The position numbers and the translations under genes were made by a program. Positions 17,799-27,086 of a DNA stretch of 64,000 nucleotides are shown in pieces. Below the pieces are notes generated by a model, which had not been told where the DNA came from, made no database searches, and saw only the letters and a program-made list of their open reading frames with translations. Positions within the stretch are counted from its first letter, which is position 1, and each line of letters starts with the position of its first letter. The DNA comes from Bacillus sp. J37 (GTDB lineage Bacteria; Bacillota; Bacilli; Bacillales; Bacillaceae), in contig NZ_JAEK01000008.1 of NCBI RefSeq assembly GCF_000518865.1, positions 122,817-186,816 on the forward strand. Reading direction: 5' to 3'.

Positions 17799-18813
17799 AA
17801 GCAACAGAAATATTACACATCCTTTACTATCATTTGCACTTATCGTTCCGCTATCAGCATGCTCTCTTCTTCCAAAAGAAGAACCAGTTCTTGCTCCTCC
17901 ATTAGTTGAGCCTGCAGAAATTGAATACGATACAACGGAGGTTAAAAAAGGAGAATTAGTTAAGCACGTGAAGGGACTTGCCACAGTAACCCCGCTTGTG
18001 AATGAACCACTTTCGTTTACACAATCGAGCGGGCGTTTAAAAAAGATACATGTAAAAAAAGGGGATGCTGTAAAGGAAAATCAACTAATTGCTGAACTTG
18101 ATTCTGGAAGTCTTACATTTGAATTGGAGCTTGCTGAAATAGAATTAAAAAAGGCGGAAATTCGTCTTAAGCAAGCAAAACAAGGTGCTGATTCTTATAC
18201 GATTGAATTAGCAGAATTAGATGTTGATAGTCTTACTATCCAAATTGAAAAATTAAAAAGCGAAATCGATAAAACGAAAATTCATTCTCCACTAAATGGG
18301 ATTGTCACATTTATTGAAGAGAAAAAAGCGGGAGATATGATTGATGCCTTTCAGCCTGTGGTCCAAGTGGCTGATACATCGAAGCTTCAGCTAATATACA
18401 CAGCAACAAGTGCTAAGGATTTAAATGAAACGAAGATTGGGATGGAGGTAAAGGTAGAAACAAATGGTAAATCATTCAAAGGAAAAGTTGTTCAAACACC
18501 TTCAGAAGTTCCACGTGAAAAATTAGAAGAAAATCCTGATTTGTATCAACGGAGTATTTTTATGACTGTTGACAAATTACCGAAAGAAGTAAATGTAGGT
18601 GATTCGGTTGATTTTGATGTTATTACGGCTAAAGCGAATGATGTTTTAATCATACCTAAAGGTGCACTTCGAAGTTTAGCCGGTCGAACGTATGTCCAAG
18701 TGTTGGAAGGTGATGCCAAGCGTGAAGTAGACATTGATAGTGGTCTTGTTTCAGCAACTGAGGTTGAGGTGGTCAGCGGATTAGCAGAAGGAGACACTGT
18801 TATTTTGAAGTAA
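17785..18813 (+). CDS. ABC exporter membrane-fusion/adaptor lipoprotein (HlyD-like)
   Basis: A 342-aa periplasmic-adaptor-like protein. The N-terminal signal ends in lipobox LSAC (Cys26). The LVKHVKGLATVTPLV segment, the lipoyl/barrel half-motif (HVKKGDAVKENQLIAELDSG), a short coiled coil (ELELAEIELKKAEIRLKQAK) and the return barrel (SPLNGIVTFIEEKKAGDMI) follow the MacA-like order. TTG 17785, 9 nt after GGAGG (17771-17775), is the likely start. The ORF overlaps the end of the ATPase gene, so the two are translationally coupled. It probably links the ATPase/permease complex to the cell wall in this Gram-positive. Confidence 0.87.
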   Translation: MKLFKSNRNITHPLLSFALIVPLSACSLLPKEEPVLAPPLVEPAEIEYDTTEVKKGELVKHVKGLATVTPLVNEPLSFTQSSGRLKKIHVKKGDAVKENQLIAELDSGSLTFELELAEIELKKAEIRLKQAKQGADSYTIELAELDVDSLTIQIEKLKSEIDKTKIHSPLNGIVTFIEEKKAGDMIDAFQPVVQVADTSKLQLIYTATSAKDLNETKIGMEVKVETNGKSFKGKVVQTPSEVPREKLEENPDLYQRSIFMTVDKLPKEVNVGDSVDFDVITAKANDVLIIPKGALRSLAGRTYVQVLEGDAKREVDIDSGLVSATEVEVVSGLAEGDTVILK

Positions 18814-18827
18814 AGGGGGGAGACTGA

Positions 18828-21662
18828 GTGGCACTCTTAAAAATTATCTTTCAAAAAATGTGGAATAATAAATGGCTTACTTGTAGTTTATTTCTTGGGT
18901 TATTTATCACAGTCTCGCTTGTTTCAAGTATACCGACCTACACCTCAAGTGTTCTTCATAAACTATTAGTGAAGGAATTGGAACAACATCAGGTTGAAAA
19001 AAATCACTTTCCCGGGGAATTTTCATTTATTGCTACCTTTGAAAAAGATCAAAACTCTGTAGAAGCAACGAATAAGATTGATGACATCAATAAGGAAATC
19101 ATTAACAACACCGCTCTTCCGCTTTTAGCCAATAAAACCATATTAAGTTCGGTTCCATTTGATATTTTTAATGAAAATAAAACGGAAACGGATAAACATG
19201 GGAGATTTGTTGGTTTAACAAATGTTGAAAAGCATATTACGATAACAGATGGTCGCATGCCAGCTGAAAAAAGTGAAGATGGAATTATAGAAGTTATCGT
19301 TCCGGAAACATCTTTACAAAAGAGGGGGATTGTTTTAGATACAACCTTAATTGCGGTTGAGGGAGATCTTGAATTAATAGTTAAGCCAGTAGGAACGTTT
19401 CAAGCAGAAAATAAGAATGATCCGTATTGGTCAATTCCACCAGAACGCTATACCGACGATTTTATCGTTTTAGAGGATACATATCGAGAGGTGTTTTTTA
19501 AAAAAGATCTTCTTTCATCTGCACGTTTTTTTTCTGCATTTGATTATTATGCGATTATGAATGAGCACATCCCTTCCTTGCTTCAATTAAAAGATAAAGT
19601 GAAGGCAGACGTAAGTGATGTAGTGGATACACCTGTGATGGTTCAGTTCCCAATTTCAGATATTTTGACTTCTTATGAAAAGAAAGAGGAACAATTAAAA
19701 ACCATGCTATGGTCATTGCATGTTCCTGTCCTTGTGATGCTTGCTTTGTACCTGTTTATGGTATCGAGATTAATTGTGAACAGACAATTAACAGAAATCG
19801 CCGTCTTATCAAGCCGCGGTGCTACAAGGTTTCAAATTATGAAAATCTACTTAATTGAGCTTGGCATTTTAGCAGGTCTAGCATTTTTAATCGGTCCTTA
19901 TTTTGGAATGTTACTTTGTAAAATATTAGGAGGGACAAATGGTTTTCTCCAATTTGTCCAAAGAGAGGCATTGCCTGTCAGTTTAGGCTATGAATCTTAT
20001 CTATATGCTGCAATAGCTGTGATATCTTCTGTTTTTATGGTCATGATTCCAGTTTTTCAAGAATCTAATCAAAGCATTGTTCACCAAAAGCAAAAGATGA
20101 CAAAAGCTGTAACGAAAACAAAATGGTCAATATTAGTACTCGGTCTTGCCTTAATAGGTATCTCTATATATGGATTATTTGTATTTAATACCAGGCGTCC
20201 AGCAGTTAGCCAAGAATATTCCGTTGATCCGATTTTATTTTTTATCCCGGCGCTTTTTGTGATTGGTTTGGGACTGCTTATTCTACATTTATATCCACTT
20301 CTACTGGCTGGTGTATATAAGCTTGGGAAAAGATTTTGGAATTTATCACTATATAGTACATTTATCCAAGTAGGTCGTTCGTTTAATCAATACCAATTTC
20401 TCATGCTGTTTTTAATGATGACAATTGGGATTGGCATTTTCAGTGCAAGTGCTGCCCGTACACTAAATGAAAATTTTGAACAGCAAATTCGTTATGAAAA
20501 CGGAGCTGATGTAACGATTGATATAAAATGGCCGAGCAATGAGGTGGCTGCGAGTTCTGCCTCTCCTTCGGTGACTTCAGGAGAACAGGCGACAGAACAA
20601 GAAGGAAAGCAGTCAGAGGAGAACGAAACGCTCGTCACAGAAACTCAACTCGTTTACTCCGAGCCTTCCTTTGAACCATTTTTAAAGATGAAGGAAGTTG
20701 AGCATGCCGCAAAGGTATTAAAATTTGATGGAATCAGAGCAGAAGCAAAAGGGAAAGCACTTTACTCCTTTCAAGTAATGGGAATTGAACCAAAGGAGTT
20801 TGCGCAAACAGCTTGGTTTAGTCCGAATCTCCTTCCTCATCATTGGTATGAATACTTAAATCTGCTTTCACAGGAACAAAGCTCGGTTCTTATCTCAAGA
20901 TCAGTTTCAAAAACACTAGGAGTAAAAGAAGGAGATTACATTAAGGTTGAGGGGGATTACACGAACACCATGGAGGTTGTTGTGTATGGAATCATTGATT
21001 ACTGGCCGAGTTTTCTACCTAAGAAAAAAGAAGAAGATGAGGAAGCACCAGCATTAATTGTAGCGAATTTACCTTATGTGCAAAATGCGATGGGATTAGA
21101 GCCTTATGAAGTTTGGTTGAAGGTGAAAAAGGATGTGTCTAGAAAAGATTTATATCAATCTCTTGATGAAACGAAGGACCCTATTATCATGATGAGTGAT
21201 GTTCATCCAGACCTTGTAGAGCTGAAAAACGGAGCTTTTCTACTAGGTTTAAATGGAACTCTATCATTAGGATTCATCGTTTCAATCATTATCGCCTTTA
21301 TCGGGTTTTTATTATTCTGGATTTTAACCATTAAATCACGTGTTCTCCAATATGGTGTATTCCGAGCAATGGGAATACCATTAAAGAAATTAATAGGCAT
21401 TCTTTTGTTTGAACAGGTGTTAACATCCGGATTCGCTTCTTTCATAGGAATCATTATTGGAGGTATAACAAGTGTTTTGTTTGTTCCTTTGTTTCACCTT
21501 TCAATGGAACAACAGCTGCCATTTCAAGTGATTTTTGATCCAAGTGATGAGAGAAAAATTTATCTTTTTGTCGCTTTGATGCTATCAGCAGGTTTGACGA
21601 TATTAGTTCTTCTTGTAAAGAAAATCAAAATCTATCAAGCGATTAAGTTAGGTGAGGATTAA
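18828..21662 (+). CDS. Large FtsX/MacB-type ABC permease
   Basis: A 944-aa permease. An N-terminal membrane anchor precedes an extracellular domain. A first FtsX-like core follows (SLHVPVLVMLALYLFMVSRLIVNRQLTEIAVLSSRGATRFQIM). A second extracellular domain comes next, with an acidic Ser/Glu-rich insertion near residues 565-600, and then a C-terminal FtsX core (LGFIVSIIIAFIGFLLFWILTIKSRVLQYGVFRAMGI). The GTG start has a GGGGGGAG ribosome-binding site. The two-FtsX layout resembles Gram-positive exporters of antimicrobials or lipids. It ends at 21662, 2 nt before the second ATPase start. Confidence 0.88.
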   Translation: MALLKIIFQKMWNNKWLTCSLFLGLFITVSLVSSIPTYTSSVLHKLLVKELEQHQVEKNHFPGEFSFIATFEKDQNSVEATNKIDDINKEIINNTALPLLANKTILSSVPFDIFNENKTETDKHGRFVGLTNVEKHITITDGRMPAEKSEDGIIEVIVPETSLQKRGIVLDTTLIAVEGDLELIVKPVGTFQAENKNDPYWSIPPERYTDDFIVLEDTYREVFFKKDLLSSARFFSAFDYYAIMNEHIPSLLQLKDKVKADVSDVVDTPVMVQFPISDILTSYEKKEEQLKTMLWSLHVPVLVMLALYLFMVSRLIVNRQLTEIAVLSSRGATRFQIMKIYLIELGILAGLAFLIGPYFGMLLCKILGGTNGFLQFVQREALPVSLGYESYLYAAIAVISSVFMVMIPVFQESNQSIVHQKQKMTKAVTKTKWSILVLGLALIGISIYGLFVFNTRRPAVSQEYSVDPILFFIPALFVIGLGLLILHLYPLLLAGVYKLGKRFWNLSLYSTFIQVGRSFNQYQFLMLFLMMTIGIGIFSASAARTLNENFEQQIRYENGADVTIDIKWPSNEVAASSASPSVTSGEQATEQEGKQSEENETLVTETQLVYSEPSFEPFLKMKEVEHAAKVLKFDGIRAEAKGKALYSFQVMGIEPKEFAQTAWFSPNLLPHHWYEYLNLLSQEQSSVLISRSVSKTLGVKEGDYIKVEGDYTNTMEVVVYGIIDYWPSFLPKKKEEDEEAPALIVANLPYVQNAMGLEPYEVWLKVKKDVSRKDLYQSLDETKDPIIMMSDVHPDLVELKNGAFLLGLNGTLSLGFIVSIIIAFIGFLLFWILTIKSRVLQYGVFRAMGIPLKKLIGILLFEQVLTSGFASFIGIIIGGITSVLFVPLFHLSMEQQLPFQVIFDPSDERKIYLFVALMLSAGLTILVLLVKKIKIYQAIKLGED

Positions 21663-21663
21663 C

Positions 21664-22536
21664 ATGATAGTGTGCAAAGATTTAATTAAAATATATAAAG
21701 TTGATGAAGAAAATGAAGTCATGGCGCTTCAAGGCCTGGATTTAGAGGTTGAAGAAGGCGAGCTTATGGGCATCATCGGAAGCAGTGGCAGCGGAAAATC
21801 CACTCTATTAAATATGCTAGGTGGATTAGACCGGCCAACAGCTGGCAAATGCCTGGTTGATGGAAAAGACCTATTGCGCTTACAAACGAAAGAACTTGTC
21901 AGCTATAAGCTTGAAACAGTCGGTTTTGTTTGGCAAAACAATGCACGTAATATCATTCCATATTTAACCGCTATTGAAAATGTCGAACTGCCTATGTTAT
22001 TAAAGGGTCGACATAAACGCGAGCGTGCAAAGGAATTGCTGGAATTAGTAGGGATGGGGCATCGTTATAACAACAAACTAACAATGCTTTCAGGAGGAGA
22101 GCAGCAGCGTGTTGCGATTGCTATTGCACTTGCTAATGATCCAAAGTTGTTGCTGGCTGATGAACCAACAGGTAGTGTAGATAGCAAAACAGCTGATGTT
22201 GTCCTAGGTGTTTTTCGAGAACTGAATAGATCTCTTAAAAAGACGATTGTCATTGTATCCCATGATACAGAACTAACCAAAAAGCTTGATCGCGTTGTTG
22301 CAATAAGAGATGGAAAAACATCTAGTGAAATTTTGCGGAAAACGTATGTTGAAGAACAATTTCAGGAGGCTGTTCAAGACGAGGAAACCCATGAAGAATT
22401 AGCTGTCATTGATCGTGCAGGCAGAATTCAGATTCCTAGGGATTACTTAGAATCGATTAAACTAGGTGACTCGAATAAATTGCGTGTTGAGCTGGAAGAT
22501 GGCCGAATTGTCCTGGTAAATCCGAAGAGTGGCTAA
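21664..22536 (+). CDS. ABC ATP-binding protein with C-terminal AbrB-like domain
   Basis: A 290-aa ATPase with Walker A GSSGSGKST, signature [15 protein letters not shown], Walker B LLLADEPTGSVD and H-loop VSHD. After the ABC domain (about residue 230) come a linker rich in Glu/Gln and then AVIDRAGRIQIPRDYLES followed by IKLGDSNKLRVELEDGRIVLV. This matches the swapped-hairpin SpoVT/AbrB fold pattern normally seen in DNA-binding regulators. ATG 21664 is preferred over a GTG at 21652 because GGTGAGG (21651-21657) is 6 nt upstream. It is the second ATPase of the exporter unit. Confidence 0.88.
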   Translation: MIVCKDLIKIYKVDEENEVMALQGLDLEVEEGELMGIIGSSGSGKSTLLNMLGGLDRPTAGKCLVDGKDLLRLQTKELVSYKLETVGFVWQNNARNIIPYLTAIENVELPMLLKGRHKRERAKELLELVGMGHRYNNKLTMLSGGEQQRVAIAIALANDPKLLLADEPTGSVDSKTADVVLGVFRELNRSLKKTIVIVSHDTELTKKLDRVVAIRDGKTSSEILRKTYVEEQFQEAVQDEETHEELAVIDRAGRIQIPRDYLESIKLGDSNKLRVELEDGRIVLVNPKSG

Positions 22537-22547
22537 TTTTTGCGGTC

Positions 22548-22655
22548 TGCAAAAATAGAATGGGAATTTGCAAATAAACTATGGTAGTTTGCAAGAAAGT
22601 TAGAAAATTTGCAAAAAAATGTGTCAGCTCTGCAAAAAAACTTCTGAAGTTGCAA
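22548..22655. repeat. Six TGCAA repeats phased at about 20-21 bp
   Basis: TGCAA occurs at 22548, 22569, 22590, 22610, 22631 and 22651, usually as TTTGCAAA or CTGCAAAA, with spacings of 21, 21, 20, 21 and 20 nt, i.e. two DNA helical turns. The intervening bases are not conserved. The array lies just after the ATPase-AbrB gene, in a gap with no coding potential. Confidence 0.75.
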
Positions 22656-22724
22656 AAATCATAGATAAACTAGAGAAAGAAGGATGTCAGTATGACAAAT
22701 GAATAGTTTAAATTGGAAGAAATT

Positions 22725-22772
22725 AAGTGGAACTGTCCTTAGTGCCTCAAACCTAAGGCTGTTCCAACTAAA
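22725..22772 (+). promoter_or_regulatory. Stem-loop directly upstream of yesL
   Basis: GGAAC followed by TCCTTAG can pair with CTAAGG followed by GTTCC across a short loop, giving a long imperfect hairpin that ends just before the yesL RBS (GGGGTGAA). There is no T-run, so it is more likely an mRNA structure than a terminator. Confidence 0.4.
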
Positions 22773-22784
22773 TGGGGTGAAAGA

Positions 22785-23381
22785 ATGAACTTTATGAACG
22801 GTAAGTTTTTTCGTGTTTTAGAGATTCTCACAAACTTCTTTTTACTCAATCTCATCTGGTTACTAGCTTGTTTACCAGTTGTAACAATTTTTCCTGCAAC
22901 TGCAGCAATGTTTGCAGTTAGTCGACAATGGATTCTTCATAATGATGAATCTGTCTTCAAAGCCTTCTTTAAACACTTCAAAGATAACTTGAAACAAAGC
23001 TTTATTATTGGTGTGCTATGGTCGTTTTTTGCACTTGTCTTATATATGAATTTTGTTTTACTACTTGAGGTTGAGTCTATTAAATTTGTACTGTTTCCAT
23101 TTGTTATTTTATTTAGCGGGCTAATGCTGTTAACGACTGTTTTTCTGTTTCCAGTGATGGTTCATTATGACTTACGTGTGCTGGATATTGTGAAAAACTC
23201 TTTTTTCCTGGCGATGGGGTTTCTCCCGAGAAGTCTGCTGGGAATTGGTGTTATGGTCGGTATTTTCCTTCTATTTATATGGCAGCCGATGACAATATTC
23301 ATCAGCTTTAGTATTGGGGGTTATTTTATTTTTCAAATTAGTAAAAAGGTGTTTGAAAAGAAGCCGATCGTGACTCCTTAA
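22785..23381 (+). CDS. yesL: DUF624 membrane protein, YesL-like
   Basis: A 198-aa protein with about five membrane segments. The opening (FFRVLEILTNFFLLNLIWLLACLPVVTIFPATAAMFAV) is the hallmark of DUF624/YesL. In Bacillus this family sits with ABC sugar importers and glycosidases for pectin- or rhamnogalacturonan-type oligosaccharides; its molecular role is not established. A GGGGTGAAAG ribosome-binding site precedes ATG 22785. The downstream genes are degraded, so it may be an orphan of a lost utilisation operon. Confidence 0.88.
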   Translation: MNFMNGKFFRVLEILTNFFLLNLIWLLACLPVVTIFPATAAMFAVSRQWILHNDESVFKAFFKHFKDNLKQSFIIGVLWSFFALVLYMNFVLLLEVESIKFVLFPFVILFSGLMLLTTVFLFPVMVHYDLRVLDIVKNSFFLAMGFLPRSLLGIGVMVGIFLLFIWQPMTIFISFSIGGYFIFQISKKVFEKKPIVTP

Positions 23382-23568
23382 AGTGATAAGCCTTTTTATA
23401 AAGAATAATAGAAAGCTTCAAGATGAAGGTTTAGATAAAGAGGTGTTCTCAAATCGTAATGGATTCCATGGTGTTTTTTCCTGTTAGGCAGGAATTTACT
23501 ACAGAATTACTAGAACATTATTAAATAATCATTTAGAAAAGTGAGCAATCAACGAAGAAGTGAGGAAC

Positions 23569-23670
23569 GTGAAAAAAATAAAGGTTGGTTTAATTGGATG
23601 TGGACAAATCAGTACTATTTACCTTAAAAACTGTACAACTACTTTCCGTCATAGTTACCGCGACACTTGA
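23569..23670 (+). pseudogene. Truncated 5' fragment of a Gfo/Idh/MocA oxidoreductase
   Basis: GTG 23569 begins KKIKVGLIGCGQISTIYL, a perfect Rossmann start of a Gfo/Idh enzyme, and runs only 33 codons to TGA 23668. Shifting frame near 23650 continues with IVTATLDL, so a frameshift is followed by loss of the remaining gene. Confidence 0.75.
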
Positions 23671-23808
23671 TCTTGTAAGGTGGTGTGATTGCTAGTTTAT
23701 ATACAGCAAAAGAAAGCTTTTTGTCTTTCTTTATCAAGAAACCTGCACAATCATAAATGTAGCATAACTGAAAAGCATCCATCCGGATGAATCTATTGAA
23801 TCTGATAA

Positions 23809-25144
23809 ATGGGTAAAGCCAATGGCAATGCTTATTTTATACCGAAGAACGAAATACAATTGCAAATACTGCTTACCTTATTAGATGAGGTTCTACATGA
23901 GAAGATTCATTTTGAACCCGCAGATAAGAGTAAGAGCTTTCTTGTTGAAAAAAGAATTCTGCAGGATGATTCAATTCTTGTGTTTATGAGTAACCAAGAA
24001 GGTGGAGAGCATAAAGCATCCCTTTATTATCAGTTATTAGACAAGGGGGATGATTATATGGTTCAACATTAAATTTGGAAACTGGACAAATTGATATGCT
24101 TCATGCGGAAACCGAAGAAGAGAGCATAAAAGTTTCATTACATTTCAGTCCCTATCAATCTCATCTAATTCAAATTACTAGAATGAAAAACGAGAATGAG
24201 GCAGAGATAAAGAAGGAAAAAGACCAATTCATTTGGAATGTAAAAGCAAATGAAGCATGGCAAATGAAGCCCTTGCAAGATAATATTATCCGATTTGATA
24301 CATTTGAGTTGAAGGTAAAAGGTGATCAAGAAGCACAATATACTAATTCCGGATCAGAGGTTCACGTAAAAACCTTTATTGATCAATGTGCAGATCTTTC
24401 GGAACAGCAAAAGCTTCCATTAGCTTTTCATCAAGTATTTGGAACACTTATGAAAATGAATGTCAAATACCCACTTTCATGTACGTATGAAAAGAACTTT
24501 GAAATTGAGGATCTGCCTGGTTATTGTTTTTTGTTAATGGATAAAGAAGCAATTTCGGGTGAGTATCTAATATTGATAAATGATCCGGCTGTATCTGAAT
24601 TTAAGAATCAGTTCGTCTATGATCATCGTAATCAAACATGTGATATTACCGCCCTTCTGCAAAAGGGTCAAAATACACTTCGAGTTAACGTCACACTTCA
24701 TCATGATGGTGACGGAGTAGTTGATCCGTTGTGCTTACTTGGTCATTTTGGCGTTACTTTCGATTCAAGGGCTCGTCCAGTCATGACGAAAATTGATCTT
24801 AATGCGATGACGCCGATTCAGCATGGACCCCTTCTGCAGCATCCTTATTATGCCGGAAAGACGTTATTGAGGCGGGAAGAATTAATAGAAAATATTCCGC
24901 TAACTGACTATTTCACTCTCCATTTGAGTGAGTTAGATAGGAATTTTCATGACTGTCTAGAAGTTATAGTAAATGGCTATTCGCTTGGAGACCGAGCTTG
25001 GACACCTTATCAATGGGAATTCTTCAGCTTGGAGAAAATAAAATTGAAATCAAAGTTACGAACACATTAATTGGCCTATTAGAAGGTAAAACATTTGATG
25101 ATTATGACACACACACGTTAAGAAATGTGAATGAATTGTTATGA
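23809..25144 (+). pseudogene. Frameshifted remnant of a large glycoside hydrolase
   Basis: Three frames must be joined. The first (23809-24072, ...YMVQH) continues in another as LNLETGQIDML from about 24070. The second switches near 25015, where PYQWE is continued by LQLGENKIEIKVTNTLIG and ends at TGA 25142. The combined product resembles the C-terminal part of large GH2/GH106-type (rhamnosidase-like) enzymes: NQ...TG segment, then a jelly-roll with LEVIVNGYSLGDRAW and the terminal KIEIKVTNT strand. The N-terminal catalytic part is absent. Family assignment is tentative; degeneration is clear. Confidence 0.7.
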
Positions 25145-25244
25145 ACTCATAACAATGTAAAAATTGAAAAACAAGAGCATGAAAATCTAGCAGAGGCAAT
25201 AAAGTGAAATAACATATAAAATTAATAGATAAGGAGTTTTTATT

Positions 25245-26528
25245 GTGAAAAAATACGTGTTAGTAGGTACAGGTGGAAGAGCAGAGTTTTTTTACTGAGC
25301 CATTGTGCGAGACTTTAAGGAAACATGTCAGCTGGTAGCTTTTTGTGATTTGAATCAAACGAGAATGGATTATGCCAATCGTTTATTAGAAGAAAGATAT
25401 GACCATTCACAAATTAACACATATTTACACACAGAATTCGAACAGATGATTGAAAAGGAAAAGCCGGATACTGTGGTTGTAACTTCCGTTGACCGTACCC
25501 ACCATACGTACATTATAAAAGCATTGGAACTTGGGTGTGATGTTGTTACCGAAAAACCAATGACGGTTGATGCAGAGAAATGTCAGGCCATTATTGATGC
25601 TGTACATCGTACTGGTAAGGAAGTACGCGTAGCCTTCAATTACCGCTATGCTCCTCATAACACAAAGCTTAGAGAACTTATTATGAATGATGTGATTGGT
25701 CAAGTAAACTCAGTGAATTTTGAATGGGCATTGGATACACAGCATGGTGCAGACTACTTCCGTAGATGGCATCGTGATAAGCGGAATAGCGGAGGTCTGC
25801 TTGTACATAAATCCACTCACCATTTTGATTTAGTTAATTTTTGGTTGGGAACAACACCTGAAACTGTTTATGCAGCCGGGGGATTACGTTTTTATGGGCG
25901 AGAAAATGCTGAATCTAGAGGTATAACCCAATTTTACCAACGTGCACATGGAAGCAAGTTTGCTAAGGAAGACCCGTTCGCAATTGACTTGGAAGGAAAT
26001 CAGCATTTAAAGGCCATGTACTTGGATGCAGAAATTGAAGATGGCTATCAACGAGATCAAAGTGTATTCGGTGATGGAATAAATATCGAGGATACACTAG
26101 GCGTGATGGTAACGTATAAGAATAAAGCGATTCTCAATTATTCCTTAAATGCTTATCTACCATGGGAAGGTTATATGGTGTCCTTCAATGGTACAAAAGG
26201 TAGGATCGAAGTTCGCATTCGTGAGCAGTCTTACATTAATTCTGGTGGAAGCAAGGATGAGGAAGGAAAGGTTCAAGAAAAATCGATTATGGTCATGCCT
26301 ATGTTTGGTCAGCCTTATGAAGTAGACGTAGTTGAAGGAACAGGAGGACATGGAGGTGGAGACCCAGTTCTTCTACAAGATATCTTCGGAACTCCTGTAA
26401 AAGACGAATTCAATCGTGCGGCTACCCATGTTGATGGTGCGATGTCGATTTTAACTGGAATTGCGGGAAATATCTCTCTTAGCACTGGCCAACCGGTGAA
26501 AGTTGATGAGCTAATAAAGCTAGACTGA
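25245..26528 (+). pseudogene. Gfo/Idh/MocA oxidoreductase interrupted by an in-frame TGA
   Basis: AAGGAG (25231-25236) and GTG 25245 start a normal Rossmann N-terminus (KKYVLVGTGGRAEFFY), but codon 18 is TGA (25296-25298). The frame then continues without a break as AIVRDFKETCQLVAFCDLN to 26528. The remaining about 408 codons look intact: TEKPMT with catalytic Lys, GGLLVHKSTHHFDLVNFW, and a C-terminal GDPVLLQDIF segment. A downstream GTG at 25305 opens the same frame but lacks an RBS and would delete the NAD-binding glycines. It is either a recent nonsense mutant or a sequencing error. Confidence 0.8.
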
Positions 26529-26563
26529 TGTGGGGTCAGTAAATAAAAAATAGAAGTAGATTG

Positions 26564-26593
26564 AAAGGGAGCCGGGAAAAAACGGCTCTTTTT
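26564..26593 (+). terminator. Intrinsic terminator
   Basis: AAAGGGAGCCG / CGGCTCTTTTT: GAGCCG (26569-26574) pairs with CGGCTC (26583-26588), followed by T5. Confidence 0.85.
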
Positions 26594-26725
26594 CATTATT
26601 TTAATAAGTTATTTTAAAAGCAAATAAATAAATTCTATATGACTAATTTCTAAAATTCACCATTCATAACTGTTGAATGCCTGGAGATTCTATAATTAGT
26701 ATGTCATAAATAAAAGGGGTGTATT

Positions 26726-26875
26726 ATGAAAGATAAACAATTTCAGGATGATTTAGACCAGTACAAAATGCCGGATGCAGTAAAACATGCTAAGAAGGGG
26801 ACGTACAAGGTTGGATATGAAGCATCAACTGGTAACAAAACAAATCCAAATCATGATGTTGGGAAGAAAGTATAA
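26726..26875 (+). CDS. Small 49-aa hypothetical protein
   Basis: ATG 26726 follows AAAGGGGTG at a good distance and encodes MKDKQFQDDLDQYKMPDAVK... ending HDVGKKV. The protein is hydrophilic and charged, with no membrane segment or Cys. It resembles the many small lineage-specific Bacillus proteins (some spore-associated), but no family is recognised. A terminator-like hairpin follows at about 26998. Confidence 0.6.
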   Translation: MKDKQFQDDLDQYKMPDAVKHAKKGTYKVGYEASTGNKTNPNHDVGKKV

Positions 26876-26997
26876 ATAATAAATGATTAAAAGTAAAAAT
26901 GTTTTTTTCGTAAACCAATGTCTAGTGATAAGATTCTAAAAAAGTGTACAAAGTGGATTGGGAATTTTTTCTATAAAAAATTTTATATTTAGTTAAT

Positions 26998-27027
26998 AAA
27001 CACTTCTTTAATGGAGTGTTTTTATTT
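26998..27027 (+). terminator. Intrinsic terminator upstream of the biosynthetic operon
   Basis: AAACACT (26998-27004) pairs with AGTGTTT (27015-27021) and is followed by a T-rich run. It isolates the following operon from upstream transcription. Confidence 0.75.
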
Positions 27028-27086
27028 TTAAAAAAATCAAAAAGAATGTTTTATAGTAAGCAATTTTTGAGAGTATTTTTAGGGAA

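Noticed and set aside
22548..22655. TGCAA array considered as a CRISPR or plasmid iteron set
   Set aside because: Repeats are only about 5-8 nt, spacers are 15-16 nt and unconserved, and there is no rep or cas gene nearby.
26876..26997. Possible small RNA in the AT-rich stretch after the 49-aa gene
   Set aside because: No stable hairpin or promoter could be assigned; only the terminator at 26998-27027 is convincing.
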